A DNA stretch of 64,000 nt from an uncultured SAR116 cluster alpha proteobacterium (GCA_902558885.1 CACEFQ010000002.1:62001-126000); one strand, 5' to 3'; counted from the first letter of the stretch, positions 45,730 to 55,007 are shown. Translations and numbers: made by a program. Notes: a model not told the origin generated them from the sequence alone.

Positions 45730-46161
45730 CTATTTATTTTGGTCTATTTCTGATGTTTTTACTAAAATTGCCGTATGCAAACCTGAGGCAGCCACCTTGC
45801 CAGAAGGAGAAAATAATCTTCCTTCTATTGAAACTATTAGCTTCCCTAATTTAATTATTTTAGCAGTACCAAGTACTTTGCCTTTATATAATGGTCGATG
45901 AAATGTAGTATGAATATCAGTTGAGCTTGGTAAATATTTATCTTTTGTAAAAATATTTACACTTATTGAAGTTATCTCATCTATCGCACTCGTAATCATA
46001 CCTCCTTGAACAGTTTTAAAAGGATTTAAGCATTGTTTTGAAAATTCAAGTTCAAATTTATATATATCGTTTTCTAAATTTAAAAATTTTGTTTTTAATA
46101 ACTTATGTGTACCACCTGAATTAGCTCTTTTTAATGATTTTTCTAAATTTTTATCTTCCAC
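45730..46161 (-). CDS. PaaI-like hot-dog thioesterase
   Basis: 143-aa hot-dog protein; FKTVQGGMITSAIDEITSISV is the PaaI active-site helix region with Gly-Gly and Asp, and THTTFHRPLYKG-like strand follows. I start at a GTG (46159-46161) preceded by AAAGGA at 7 nt; a longer frame would add a hydrophobic non-conserved head. Substrate unknown. Confidence 0.8.
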   Translation of the reverse strand: MEDKNLEKSLKRANSGGTHKLLKTKFLNLENDIYKFELEFSKQCLNPFKTVQGGMITSAIDEITSISVNIFTKDKYLPSSTDIHTTFHRPLYKGKVLGTAKIIKLGKLIVSIEGRLFSPSGKVAASGLHTAILVKTSEIDQNK

Positions 46162-46249
46162 GTAAATTTCCTTTGTTATAAACTTTATATAAGTATTGAA
46201 AATTATAAAAAAAGTAGATGTCATAAATATATAATGTGGAGGAGTTTTT

Positions 46250-46540
46250 ATGCCTAAAGGTTATTTTTTAAGCGCCCACCGTTCACCAGCGAATCCTGAG
46301 AAAAGACAAGCATATCTTGATCTTGCTGGCCCTGCTATTTTGAGAGGTAATGGTAAAATATTAGCTAGTACTAATGAAGTAGAAGCCCATGAAAATGGAG
46401 TATCTGAACAAACTGTTCTAGTTGAATTTGAGAGTTTAGAAAAAGCAAAAGATTTTTATTATGGTTCTGATTATCAGCTAGCTTTGAAAGCGCTGGATGG
46501 TGGTGCAGACAGAGATATTAGAATTTTTGAAGGCAAATAA
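46250..46540 (+). CDS. DUF1330 family protein
   Basis: 96-aa dimeric alpha/beta-barrel protein. KGYFLSAHRSPANPEKRQAYL and VLVEFESLEKAKDFYYGSDYQ are DUF1330-like. GGAGG lies 8 nt before the ATG. No enzymatic role is established for the family. Confidence 0.85.
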   Translation: MPKGYFLSAHRSPANPEKRQAYLDLAGPAILRGNGKILASTNEVEAHENGVSEQTVLVEFESLEKAKDFYYGSDYQLALKALDGGADRDIRIFEGK

Positions 46541-46561
46541 TTCTAAGAAAATTTAAAGTAA

Positions 46562-47458
46562 CTACTTTTGATTTGTCATTCTATCGTAAGTCTTAAATAA
46601 AGATTGGTTTCCATTTTTCCCTTCATTGTGAGCCCTTGATTCTAAATAAAGTGTTTGGACAAGAGATAAACCTGGCAACGGAACTCCACTCTCAAAGGCT
46701 GCCTCACTAGCTAATCTTAAATCTTTTAATTGCAAATCTATTCTAAATCCAGCTTGATCATTTTTATCTATTACATGATTCCCTAAATTCTCTAACATCC
46801 AAGAATTGGCAGATCCTCCCATTAAGGTTTCCCTTAAAAGTTTTAAATTACCTCCTTTTGATTTACAAAGAGCAAAAGCTTCACACATAGCTTGTATATG
46901 AGAACCAACCATTATTTGATTACACATTTTGAAGATTTGACCCATACCAGATTTTCCAGCATAAATTATATTTTTCCCAAAACAATTAAGAATATTTAAG
47001 GATTTTTTAAAGATGTCTTTTTTTCCACCTACCATTATTGATAAATTTGCATTCTGAGCACCTTTGACGCCGCCACTAACTGGTGCATCAAGAAAATCGA
47101 CCTGTATTTTTTGTAAAGTTTTACTAATTTCAATTGCTGATTTTGATGAAATTGTACTCATATCAATCACAATTGTCCCAGGTTTAAGGTATGAGTTTAT
47201 ACCAGTACGGTCGTTGAATACATTTTCAACATCATTTGTGTCTGGCAAAATTGAAATTATAAAATTACTATTTGCAATACCCCTTAAATTATTAACAGAC
47301 TTTATTTTGTCTTTTTCTAACTTTTTAGTAATCTTAGGATTAATGTCATATACCTTTATTTCATATCCTTGCTTTATCAAGTTCTTCAACATTGGCAAAC
47401 CCATATTACCCGCGCCAACAAAGCCTATAGATTGAGAAGTTTTATTATTAGTCTTCAT
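46562..47458 (-). CDS. 3-Hydroxyisobutyrate dehydrogenase-like beta-hydroxyacid dehydrogenase
   Basis: 298-aa NAD(P) enzyme. IGFVGAGNMGLPM is the nucleotide site, VSGGVKGAQNANLSIM the substrate loop, and GQIFKMCNQI carries the catalytic Lys. The family includes tartronate semialdehyde and 3-hydroxyisobutyrate dehydrogenases. Stands alone with a convergent DUF1330 gene 21 nt away. Confidence 0.9.
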   Translation of the reverse strand: MKTNNKTSQSIGFVGAGNMGLPMLKNLIKQGYEIKVYDINPKITKKLEKDKIKSVNNLRGIANSNFIISILPDTNDVENVFNDRTGINSYLKPGTIVIDMSTISSKSAIEISKTLQKIQVDFLDAPVSGGVKGAQNANLSIMVGGKKDIFKKSLNILNCFGKNIIYAGKSGMGQIFKMCNQIMVGSHIQAMCEAFALCKSKGGNLKLLRETLMGGSANSWMLENLGNHVIDKNDQAGFRIDLQLKDLRLASEAAFESGVPLPGLSLVQTLYLESRAHNEGKNGNQSLFKTYDRMTNQK

Positions 47459-47599
47459 TTTTTTTCTTTCAGAATTTCAAATGGAAAATTTTAATATAAA
47501 CTATAAATATTTTTAACTTATAGTGAATACAAAAATTTATTCCCAATATAATATATTAAATTTTAATCGATTCTTTGAACTAAAGTAAATTAAAAACGT

Positions 47600-47643
47600 A
47601 ACTTTTTAATTATCTTTTTATAAAAATTATTAGCTAAAAAGTT
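47600..47643. promoter_or_regulatory. Inverted repeat upstream of MarR-like gene
   Basis: Perfect 9-bp arms AACTTTTTA (47600-47608) and TAAAAAGTT (47635-47643), about 49 nt before the ATG of the winged-helix regulator. It may be an autoregulatory operator, although the AT-rich arms are weak evidence. Confidence 0.3.
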
Positions 47644-47691
47644 GAAATTTTAATCTGAAACAATATCATATATACTTATGGGGGATATTGT

Positions 47692-47988
47692 ATGCACAAA
47701 AGCGCTCTGTCCTTAGCAAAATTGTGGTATCTATTAAGAGTCCAAGAAAAAAAATTAGGACTAGATAAGTTATCTTTAACTGAGCGTGATATATTTTTAT
47801 GTATTTTATTTCTTCAAGAGAAAAATAAATTAATAAGCCTCGAAAATATTACTAAAAATTGTAAACATCCTAGAGCAACATTATTCAGATGCTTAAAAAA
47901 ACTACGTTCAGAGAAAATAATTCAAGTAAAAAAAGATACTACAGATACAAGAAAATCATTCATATATATATCATCTAAATATCTATAA
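47692..47988 (+). CDS. MarR-like winged-helix regulator
   Basis: 98-aa protein: LSLTERDIFLCILFLQEKN, then HPRATLFRCLKKLRSEKIIQVKKD (recognition helix and wing) as in MarR-type regulators. Small, single domain. GGGGGA is placed about 6 nt before the ATG. The target genes are unknown; it is divergent from the dehydrogenase gene with 233 nt between. Confidence 0.8.
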   Translation: MHKSALSLAKLWYLLRVQEKKLGLDKLSLTERDIFLCILFLQEKNKLISLENITKNCKHPRATLFRCLKKLRSEKIIQVKKDTTDTRKSFIYISSKYL

Positions 47989-48019
47989 TTATTATCTTGA
48001 TGATCGATTAAGTTATTTA

Positions 48020-48478
48020 TTAAATTTTTAGGTCAAGTCTAGGTTTCCAAAATGGACGGAATAATTCAATTTTTGGGCAACGGTTCATAACAACTTTTAA
48101 ACCTGCATTTTCAGCAAGACGAGCAGCTTCATAATTGATAACACCAATTTGTCCCCACAAAACTTTGGCACCAATCTCAATTGCTTCTTCAGCTATACTA
48201 AATAAGTCTTCTGATCTTCTAAATACTTCAACCATATCCACTGGGCGATTAATTTCTTTTAAATTTGGGAATACTTCCAAACCTCTAATTTCTTTTAATC
48301 CAGGTTTTGGGTTTACTGGTATCATATCATAGCCAGTTTCATGTAATACTCTTAGAACCCCATAGCTAAACTTTGTTTTATCAGGACTAGCTCCAACCAT
48401 TGCAATAGTCTTTACAGAACTTAAAATATCTTGAAGGTAATTGTCTTGATATGGTTCATTATGGTTCATATTAGTCAT
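48020..48478 (-). CDS. CoA-binding domain protein (YccU-like)
   Basis: 152-aa Rossmann-fold protein; IAMVGASPDKTKFSYGVL and YDMIPVNPKPGLKEI are the CoA-binding motifs of the succinyl-CoA synthetase alpha family. No catalytic domain is present. Start at 48478 overlaps the ferredoxin stop by 8 nt. Downstream of the methanethiol oxidase and ferredoxin genes. Confidence 0.85.
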   Translation of the reverse strand: MTNMNHNEPYQDNYLQDILSSVKTIAMVGASPDKTKFSYGVLRVLHETGYDMIPVNPKPGLKEIRGLEVFPNLKEINRPVDMVEVFRRSEDLFSIAEEAIEIGAKVLWGQIGVINYEAARLAENAGLKVVMNRCPKIELFRPFWKPRLDLKI

Positions 48479-48839
48479 TTTTAATTTCTCTAATAGTTGC
48501 AATATCAGCTTTTAATTCATGTGGAGCTAACGGATCAATAAATGGATTCCTATATAGTTTATCGTGACTTTCTACACCTATGTCAAAAGTACAATCTGTT
48601 TTAGCTCTTGCCACACATAATATTACATAACCATCGTTAATTTGCCTATTGTTAAGTGCTACTTGAGATTCTTGATCAACTTTACCCTTAATTAATTTGG
48701 CAGCACACGTAATACACCCTCCGTATTGACAACCATAAGGTAAATCAAGACCAAGTAAACGTAATTCTAATAATAACGGTTTGTTACCTTTAACCTCATA
48801 TGTTGCATTATTACGATTTGCTATTGTAATTTTTTTCAT
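48471..48839 (-). CDS. Plant-type 2Fe-2S ferredoxin
   Basis: 122-aa ferredoxin with cluster cysteines in LPYGCQYGGCITCAAKL and the fourth in YVILCVARAK. A tail of about 40 residues follows the core. The ATG at 48839 overlaps the SBP56 stop by 4 nt (ATGA), so the two are translationally coupled; this points to it as electron partner of the oxidase operon. Confidence 0.9.
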   Translation of the reverse strand: MKKITIANRNNATYEVKGNKPLLLELRLLGLDLPYGCQYGGCITCAAKLIKGKVDQESQVALNNRQINDGYVILCVARAKTDCTFDIGVESHDKLYRNPFIDPLAPHELKADIATIREIKND

Positions 48840-50191
48840 AACCAAATATCACTTGTGCAATCACCCCCAGGGTAACGACTTTCGTGACAACGACTTGGGC
48901 CATTAGGTTCATTGCCAAAGTTTACAACAAAATCTTCATTAATTTTCATACCACCATTTTTCACATCGCAGTCGATCATTAGCATTACGCCACCTTTGGT
49001 TCTAATTTCTGGATAAAATTGATTATCCCAAGTTGAAAAAAGTGATGTAGTTACATACATACGTTTCCCATCTAAAGATAATTGGTACATCTGTGGACCT
49101 CCGGCAACTTTGACACCATTTACTATTGGAGCTTTACCTAAAAGACCCCCCATCCAAACTTGACCTGTTAAAACTGGATTGTGTGGGTCACTAATATTAT
49201 ATTGTCGCATATCACCATGAAGCCAATTATTTATATAAAGATATTTATCATCCATAGATACTAAAAGAGCTGACATAACTCCTGGAATAGGAATAGGCCA
49301 ATCTGGATGAGGTTCATTATCGATGTCTATAATTTTTTCCCATTCCCAGTTATCATTTTTGGTTTTCCAAAAATGTATTACGTTTGCACTTAAGGCTGCA
49401 CCACAAAACCCATGGCTACTATTTGGATTGTGTAAAAACTTTACTTCTAAAGGAATTAGTCCATCTTCACCTAAATACATCGTTTGAATTGGCCTTTTCT
49501 TCTCAAAATCCCAAATATGCAACCTTCTTCCATATTTAAGATGACCAACTTCTTCAAGATCAAAGCCTGGCATAAAAGTGTTTGGTGCAGCCCATTCTGA
49601 GCTAACCATTACATTGTGACGTGGTTGATACCAAAAATCATAACTAAAAGGAATATCTCCCATCGAGTTTTCCCAACGCCCTAAAATTTCAAAGTCTTTG
49701 TTAAGATGTAAGTAACCTCCTGGAGCTTCACCTTTAGCGTCTCCAAGGAAAGAAATAATTATCTCTGATCCCAAGCAATGAACAGTATGAGGTCCTGATA
49801 AATTAGTTTTAGTTTTAATTTCGGTCCCTTGGATAATTTTATGAATTTTAGGTTTTTTTGGATTTGTTGCAGTATCAACAACATAAATATTATTTGATCT
49901 AACGCCTGGAACAAGGAGATATCTTCTACTCATACTTTGATCGTCATGACAAGATGAACAAGCATTCCAACCCATATGATGTAGTTCATCTCCTATTCCT
50001 GGCATTTCTAATCTATGTATTACTTTTGAGTAACTTTCACTTTTTGGATCAACATCAACTGTTGCTAAGTAATCAGGTTTTTGAATACCAGTGCCAGTAT
50101 AAATAGCTATGGTGTAGAGTAACTTTTCACTGGGTGCTCTAATTGCTTCAGAAGGACTTGCATACCCTGGACCGCAACATAATCCTTCCAT
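48836..50191 (-). CDS. mtoX: Selenium-binding protein SBP56 / methanethiol oxidase
   Basis: 451-aa beta-propeller protein starting MEGLCCGPGYASPSEAIRAP, the SBP56 signature with its vicinal cysteines. Family members include bacterial copper-dependent methanethiol oxidase (MtoX), which turns methanethiol into formaldehyde, sulfide and peroxide. HCLGSEIIISFLGDAKGEAPGGY and other His-rich segments are typical. Followed by ferredoxin with 4-nt overlap. No signal peptide is seen, unlike some periplasmic MtoX. Confidence 0.88.
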   Translation of the reverse strand: MEGLCCGPGYASPSEAIRAPSEKLLYTIAIYTGTGIQKPDYLATVDVDPKSESYSKVIHRLEMPGIGDELHHMGWNACSSCHDDQSMSRRYLLVPGVRSNNIYVVDTATNPKKPKIHKIIQGTEIKTKTNLSGPHTVHCLGSEIIISFLGDAKGEAPGGYLHLNKDFEILGRWENSMGDIPFSYDFWYQPRHNVMVSSEWAAPNTFMPGFDLEEVGHLKYGRRLHIWDFEKKRPIQTMYLGEDGLIPLEVKFLHNPNSSHGFCGAALSANVIHFWKTKNDNWEWEKIIDIDNEPHPDWPIPIPGVMSALLVSMDDKYLYINNWLHGDMRQYNISDPHNPVLTGQVWMGGLLGKAPIVNGVKVAGGPQMYQLSLDGKRMYVTTSLFSTWDNQFYPEIRTKGGVMLMIDCDVKNGGMKINEDFVVNFGNEPNGPSRCHESRYPGGDCTSDIWL

Positions 50192-50262
50192 AAAAATCTC
50201 CTAATAATATTAAATGATATAAGAAAACTACAACAAATTCACCCTAAGGTAAAAGTTAATTT

Positions 50263-51168
50263 TTAAGCTAGATTATCAATATAATCTTTAATCCCTCTTT
50301 CTATTGAATATTTAGGTTCCCACTGAATTTCATTCTTAATTTTCTTCAAACTAAAAAGTTTCCTTTCACTCACAGAGTTATGATTTGAAAAGTTCACTTG
50401 CAAATTTCCTATGTGTTGACTGACTTCATTAACTATTTTGTGATATGAGGGAAAATCTGGTCCAGAAACATTATAATCATAAAAATGTTCTTTTTGATGA
50501 AATAAACATTTTTCTATACATGAGACTACATCATCTACATAAACATACGGCCAACAAAAATCGCTTTTAAATGGTAATGTAATTTCTTTATTATTAATTC
50601 CTGAATTTATAATGTCATTGATAAAACAGCTGGTTGATCTTCTATGACCATAGATAGTTGATAATCTTAAAGATATTATATCCATCTCATAGTTTTCATA
50701 ATACTTTTTTAATAACAAATCACATGAAGCCTTTGTTGCCCCATACAGATTTTCTGGAGCAAAACGATAATCTTCAGTGGTATTACTTTCAGAAAGTTCA
50801 CCATATGCTGAAATAGAAGAGCAAAAGATAAATCTATTAATTTTTTTAGAAATTCTGGCAGCTTCAATTAAATTCATAGTAAAAAAGATATTATTTTTGA
50901 TAATTAAATTTGGCTTTTCATTTGCTAACATTGGACCAGAAATACCACCAGTATGAATAATTTTTGTGATATCATATTTTTTTAAAATGCTTGCAAAATC
51001 ATCAACACTCTTTAATGAAATTGATATATGTTTGTACTTTTCTACATTTTCTAAGTTGATAACAGGATCAAGACCAATAATTAGATTACTCTTTTTTAAA
51101 AGTTTTGTAACTAAGGGAGAACCAACCAACCCTGACGAACCTGTAATAAGTATGTTGTCTAAATTCAT
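50263..51168 (-). CDS. NAD-dependent epimerase/dehydratase
   Basis: 301-aa extended SDR. ITGSSGLVGSPLV is the NAD motif and YGATKASCDLLL is the catalytic YxxxK; STAYGE-like SSISAYGE precedes it. Likely acts on nucleotide sugars. Standard length; single gene, divergent from the GST gene. Confidence 0.9.
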   Translation of the reverse strand: MNLDNILITGSSGLVGSPLVTKLLKKSNLIIGLDPVINLENVEKYKHISISLKSVDDFASILKKYDITKIIHTGGISGPMLANEKPNLIIKNNIFFTMNLIEAARISKKINRFIFCSSISAYGELSESNTTEDYRFAPENLYGATKASCDLLLKKYYENYEMDIISLRLSTIYGHRRSTSCFINDIINSGINNKEITLPFKSDFCWPYVYVDDVVSCIEKCLFHQKEHFYDYNVSGPDFPSYHKIVNEVSQHIGNLQVNFSNHNSVSERKLFSLKKIKNEIQWEPKYSIERGIKDYIDNLA

Positions 51169-51272
51169 TATTTTTCTCTACATTTCCAAATTAATTCTTA
51201 TTATTTAATAATAAAAGACAAAAAAAACTTTTTTTTAAACTAAATAGTTAATCATTTTTATTGGAGGTTTAG

Positions 51273-51878
51273 ATGAAATTATATTTTGCTCCAAACTCAC
51301 GAGCAGTTAGAATAGCATGGCTGCTCGAAGAGCTTGGCATTACCTACGAAATAGAAAAATATACAGTTGGGGATAAAGCTCTTAGAACACCAGAATATTT
51401 CAAATTACATCCAATGGGTAGAGTTCCTGTACTGGAAGACAAAGGTATTACAATATATGAGTCTGGAGCTATTCTTGAATATTTGCTAGCTAAATATGAT
51501 ACTGGAAATTTTCATCCAAATAAGGATGATGAAACATTTCCTTACTACCTTCAATGGCTTCATTATGCTGAAGGATCAATTATGCCACAAGTTAATACCA
51601 TAGTTGTGGAGACCATTTTACTACCTCCTGAACGAAAGAACGAAGTTAACGTTGCTAGAGCTTTTAAACTCTTAAATGTTGCCCTTATAAACGTAAATAA
51701 TAATTTAGAAAATAAAGACTTTTTAACTGGTAAATTTTCTGGTGCTGATATAATGACAGGTCATGCATGTATAGGCGCAAAAAGAGTTGGGGCTGACATT
51801 TCAAATATGAGCAATATAAGTAATTATATTGAACGTTTAATGTCCAGACCTGCACTACAAAAAGCTATGAAAATTTAA
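51273..51878 (+). CDS. Glutathione S-transferase family protein
   Basis: 201-aa GST: thioredoxin-like N-terminal domain (MKLYFAPNSRAVRIAWLLEEL, then GRVPVLEDKGITIYESGAI with the Glu-Ser glutathione site) and an all-helical C-terminal domain. GGAGG at 6-8 nt upstream of the ATG. Substrate unknown. Confidence 0.9.
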   Translation: MKLYFAPNSRAVRIAWLLEELGITYEIEKYTVGDKALRTPEYFKLHPMGRVPVLEDKGITIYESGAILEYLLAKYDTGNFHPNKDDETFPYYLQWLHYAEGSIMPQVNTIVVETILLPPERKNEVNVARAFKLLNVALINVNNNLENKDFLTGKFSGADIMTGHACIGAKRVGADISNMSNISNYIERLMSRPALQKAMKI

Positions 51879-51901
51879 ATCATATAAACTAATTTATAAT
51901 A

Positions 51902-52159
51902 TCAAGTTTTAGTTAACTGATAAACCTCATGCGATAAACCAAGTGATTGTTCCATTTGTTTAAATTCATCAGATGACATGAATTGTCCGATCATTTCAGG
52001 ATTAAAAACCTCTGTACTTATCATTGCAGTGTTATCATCAACTTTGCCTACAATTGTATTTCTCATCATTTGAGACTGAACTTCAGCATCTGAGTCAAAC
52101 TTTTTTTTCCAATCATCATAAGTCGTATTTTTTATCTTTACGATTATGAGAGTATTCAT
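51902..52159 (-). CDS. Hypothetical protein, alpha/beta-barrel-like (85 aa)
   Basis: 85-aa protein starting MNTLIIVKIKNTTYDDWKKKFDSDAE. Pattern of strands and helices resembles the ABM/DUF3764 type. Directly downstream of a similar small protein (25 nt), so the two may be a pair of related stand-alone barrel domains. Function not known. Confidence 0.6.
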   Translation of the reverse strand: MNTLIIVKIKNTTYDDWKKKFDSDAEVQSQMMRNTIVGKVDDNTAMISTEVFNPEMIGQFMSSDEFKQMEQSLGLSHEVYQLTKT

Positions 52160-52184
52160 AAATCAATCTCCAAATTCTATATTC

Positions 52185-52466
52185 TCAGCCTGTAACGTCC
52201 ATTACATTTGACATCTCTTTAATATTGTTATCAAACATTGCAGCCATGTCTCCTAAAGTATCCAAAATTGCTTGAGGTGAGTTAGCTTTCCACCAACAAT
52301 ACATAACCATGTCATTTTTTTCATTATTCCAATTCATTTGAAAATTGGCATTTTCATTTTTCATGTTTTTTCTTATGTCGTCAGCAGTCATACTTTTCAT
52401 AATTTCAAAATATTGTTCTCTAAACTCCTGTGATTTAAAAGTATGTTCGACCATATAATCTTTCAT
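52185..52466 (-). CDS. Hypothetical protein, ABM-like (93 aa)
   Basis: 93-aa protein starting MKDYMVEHTFKSQEFREQYF with GGAGGA 4-6 nt upstream of the ATG at 52466. Contains VMYCWWKANSPQAI and a helical end. Resembles DUF3303/DUF4242-type small barrels. I would not assign a function. Confidence 0.6.
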   Translation of the reverse strand: MKDYMVEHTFKSQEFREQYFEIMKSMTADDIRKNMKNENANFQMNWNNEKNDMVMYCWWKANSPQAILDTLGDMAAMFDNNIKEMSNVMDVTG

Positions 52467-52610
52467 ATTCTCCTCCAAAAAAATAAATAATATTAAAACT
52501 AAATCATTTATTTTGAAGTAATTAAAATTTAATCTCAAAAAATTTTCATAATGTATAAATTTTAAGCAAAAAACTTTTACAGAAAATTTTAAGAAATTAT
52601 TATTTTTTAC

Positions 52611-52641
52611 TTTACCTTCCTCTAAGGGAAGGGTTTATTTA
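52611..52641 (+). promoter_or_regulatory. CueR-like operator/promoter of the copper operon
   Basis: ACCTTCC (52614-52620), 6 nt TCTAAG, GGAAGGGT (52627-52634) form the dyad seen in CueR-regulated copA promoters (CCTTCC-N-GGAAGG). It falls in a 19-bp spacer between TTTACC (52611-52616, -35) and TATTTA (52636-52641, -10), the elongated spacing used by MerR-family activators. It precedes a DUF4396/cytochrome c/multicopper oxidase set. Assignment by pattern; no cueR gene lies in the window. Confidence 0.65.
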
Positions 52642-52657
52642 CTGTCTTGGAGTTCAA

Positions 52658-53101
52658 ATGTTAATTCAAAACGTTATACAAATTAATTGGCTGTGCCAAC
52701 ACACATGGATACAATCATCCAAAAATACTTTATGGTGTTTGCTAGGATGTTGCATTGGAGATTTTGGTACAATAGCGTATTTTCAATTTATGGAAATAGA
52801 TTGGCCGGTTGTATTAATTATGTCTTTGGCAATTATTAATGGAATTTTAACATCTATAGCCCTTGAGACTTTCATACTTTCTAAACAAATGTCAATTAAA
52901 TTGGCTTTCAAAACCGCAATTGGAATGTCTTTAGTTTCGATGATCTCTATGGAACTTGCTATGAATTTAACTGATGTTGCTCTTACAGGTGGAGCAATTT
53001 TAACTTGGTGGGTAATTCCTTTTATGTTGTTTGCTGGATTTATTACACCTCTTCCATATAATTATTGGCGACTGAAGGTTTTAGGCAAAGCATGTCATTA
53101 A
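52658..53101 (+). CDS. DUF4396 membrane protein
   Basis: 147-aa protein with four predicted membrane helices; WCLLGCCIGDFGTIAYF and IGMSLVSMISMELAMNLTD are typical of DUF4396. Cys and Met residues in the helices could bind copper. GGAG lies 5-6 nt before the ATG. First gene of the copper operon; overlaps the cytochrome c gene by 10 nt. Confidence 0.85.
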   Translation: MLIQNVIQINWLCQHTWIQSSKNTLWCLLGCCIGDFGTIAYFQFMEIDWPVVLIMSLAIINGILTSIALETFILSKQMSIKLAFKTAIGMSLVSMISMELAMNLTDVALTGGAILTWWVIPFMLFAGFITPLPYNYWRLKVLGKACH

Positions 53102-53592
53102 AAGTTTCAAGTTCAATTATAACTAAATCAATATTTTTTATTTTTGTAGTATCTATAACTTTGATATTTGGCTTTATATATTATCCATTAAACAAAAGTG
53201 TTGAAGCTTCTGTAAGCCTTAAACCTAAAAACCAAGAAATAATTTCATTAGGTAAAATTGTTTACGATAAAAATTGTGCATCATGTCATGGAGTTAATTT
53301 AGAAGGCCAAAAAGATTGGATGTCAAGATTACCAGATGGATTAATGCCAGCCCCACCTCATAATGAATCAGGTCATACATGGCATCATAGTGATAAATAT
53401 TTATTCATGATAACCAAGTACGGAATTGAGGACATTATTGGCCAGAAATATCCAAACAACATGCCTGCTTATAAAGATATTTTGACAGATAAAGAAGTTA
53501 TCGCTGTTTTGTCTTACATAAAAAGTACATGGCCAAATAAAGTAAAGAAGATACACGATCAAATTAATGATCGTGAAAATAAAAAATATTGA
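53092..53592 (+). CDS. Membrane-anchored class I cytochrome c
   Basis: 166-aa protein with N-terminal signal anchor (KSIFFIFVVSITLIFGFIYY) and haem motif CASCHG (residues about 61-66); the axial Met is probably in NNMPAYKD. It follows DUF4396 with a 10-nt overlap and precedes a multicopper oxidase, perhaps feeding or draining electrons from it. Start at 53092 chosen over a TTG at 53065. Confidence 0.9.
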   Translation: MSLKVSSSIITKSIFFIFVVSITLIFGFIYYPLNKSVEASVSLKPKNQEIISLGKIVYDKNCASCHGVNLEGQKDWMSRLPDGLMPAPPHNESGHTWHHSDKYLFMITKYGIEDIIGQKYPNNMPAYKDILTDKEVIAVLSYIKSTWPNKVKKIHDQINDRENKKY

Positions 53593-53627
53593 AACACATA
53601 TATTTAAAATATTAATGGATATTAAAA

Positions 53628-55007
53628 ATGCTATCTCGTCGTAAATTTCTAAATCTATCTATGGCATCACTTGCTTTAACAACTTTACCAAGTAAAATTC
53701 AGTCTAAACCGTTGATACGTAATTATAGAATTACAGCTGAAATCACCCCTCATTTATTTGATGAAAAAGGTATGTCGAACAATCTATGGTTATATGATAA
53801 ACAAACACCTGGACCACTTTTAAAGGCCAAACAAAATGAAATAATTCGTATTGAATTTGTTAATTATCTTGATGAGGCAACAACTATCCACTGGCATGGT
53901 ATTAAAAATATTAATAAGATGGATGGTGTCCCATATTTAACACAAAATCCAGTTCAACCTGGAGAAACATTTATATATGAATTTCCATTAAAAGACGCTG
54001 GTACATTTTGGTATCATGCACATTTTGATACTTGGAAACAAATTGCAAAAGGTCTATATGGCCCATTAATTGTAACAAACGAGATTGATCAAAAAATAGA
54101 CGATGACATTGTTATTTTAGCAGACGACTGGAGACTTAATAAAAATTATCAAATAGACGAAAAATCATTTGGATCATTACATGATTGGTCACATGCTGGA
54201 AGAATAGGTAATTGGTTTACAGTAAATGGGGAAAAATCCCCTGAGTATTCAATAACGAAAAATGGGTTTACAAGAATAAGATTTATTAATGCCTCTAATG
54301 CTAGAATATTGTCATTTGGTTCAAGTTTGGAAAAAATGAAAATTATTGCAATAGATGGAATGTTAGTAAAACCATTTATGGAAGATAAATTTAAACTTGC
54401 CCCTGGTCAAAGAATAGATATGCTAGTTCAAACTAACAACCTATCTACAATTGATTTTTTTGAAATTAGTGGAAAGCAAAAACTTAGCGCCTTTAAATTA
54501 AATATTGATAAATCAAATAACGCTCCAAAAAAATATATAGATTTTGAACCTTTACAAGAAATACCTTTGCATAATAAACCAAAAAAATTATTCATTCATA
54601 TGCAGGGTGGAGCAATGGGCAATCTTGCAAAAGCAAAATTTGAAGGCGTTGAAAAAAATTTTCGTAATCTCGCAATGGAAGATAAAAAGTTCTGGGCATT
54701 TAATAAAGAAGTAGGTCATTATGATCATCAATTAGCTTCTGTAAGAAAAGATCAGGTGATTAATATAGAAGTTTGGAATGATACACGATGGCCACATAGT
54801 ATGCATTTACACGGGAATCATTTTTATGTTCAATCTAAAGAATTTGAAAATGTTAAATCACCTATTCTAAGAGATACTTATCTGATGCAACCAGGAGAAA
54901 AATCAAAATTTGTTTATATAGCTGATAACCCAGGTAAATGGCTTTTTCATTGTCATATGTTAGAACATGCAGCTTCTGGTATGATAGGTTATATAGAAGT
55001 TATATAG
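53628..55007 (+). CDS. Multicopper oxidase with TAT signal
   Basis: 459-aa enzyme with a twin-arginine signal (MLSRRKFLNLSMASLALTT). The copper motifs are complete: TIHWHGIKN, TFWYHAHFD, HSMHLHGNHF and WLFHCHMLEHAASGM (Cys and Met of the type 1 site). Folds exported in the cytoplasm via TAT. It likely oxidises Cu(I) or phenols, in a CueO/CopA manner. 35 nt after the cytochrome c gene. Confidence 0.94.
   Translation: MLSRRKFLNLSMASLALTTLPSKIQSKPLIRNYRITAEITPHLFDEKGMSNNLWLYDKQTPGPLLKAKQNEIIRIEFVNYLDEATTIHWHGIKNINKMDGVPYLTQNPVQPGETFIYEFPLKDAGTFWYHAHFDTWKQIAKGLYGPLIVTNEIDQKIDDDIVILADDWRLNKNYQIDEKSFGSLHDWSHAGRIGNWFTVNGEKSPEYSITKNGFTRIRFINASNARILSFGSSLEKMKIIAIDGMLVKPFMEDKFKLAPGQRIDMLVQTNNLSTIDFFEISGKQKLSAFKLNIDKSNNAPKKYIDFEPLQEIPLHNKPKKLFIHMQGGAMGNLAKAKFEGVEKNFRNLAMEDKKFWAFNKEVGHYDHQLASVRKDQVINIEVWNDTRWPHSMHLHGNHFYVQSKEFENVKSPILRDTYLMQPGEKSKFVYIADNPGKWLFHCHMLEHAASGMIGYIEVI

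Noticed and set aside
45491-45901. 136-aa plus-strand frame over the DUF2256/TIGR03643/thioesterase genes
   Set aside because: The three minus-strand genes have recognisable motifs and coupled starts; the plus frame has none.
53628-55007. Copper nitrite reductase near pseudoazurin
   Set aside because: The protein has the four His-rich motifs of a three-domain multicopper oxidase and a TAT signal; pseudoazurin is 14 kb away.
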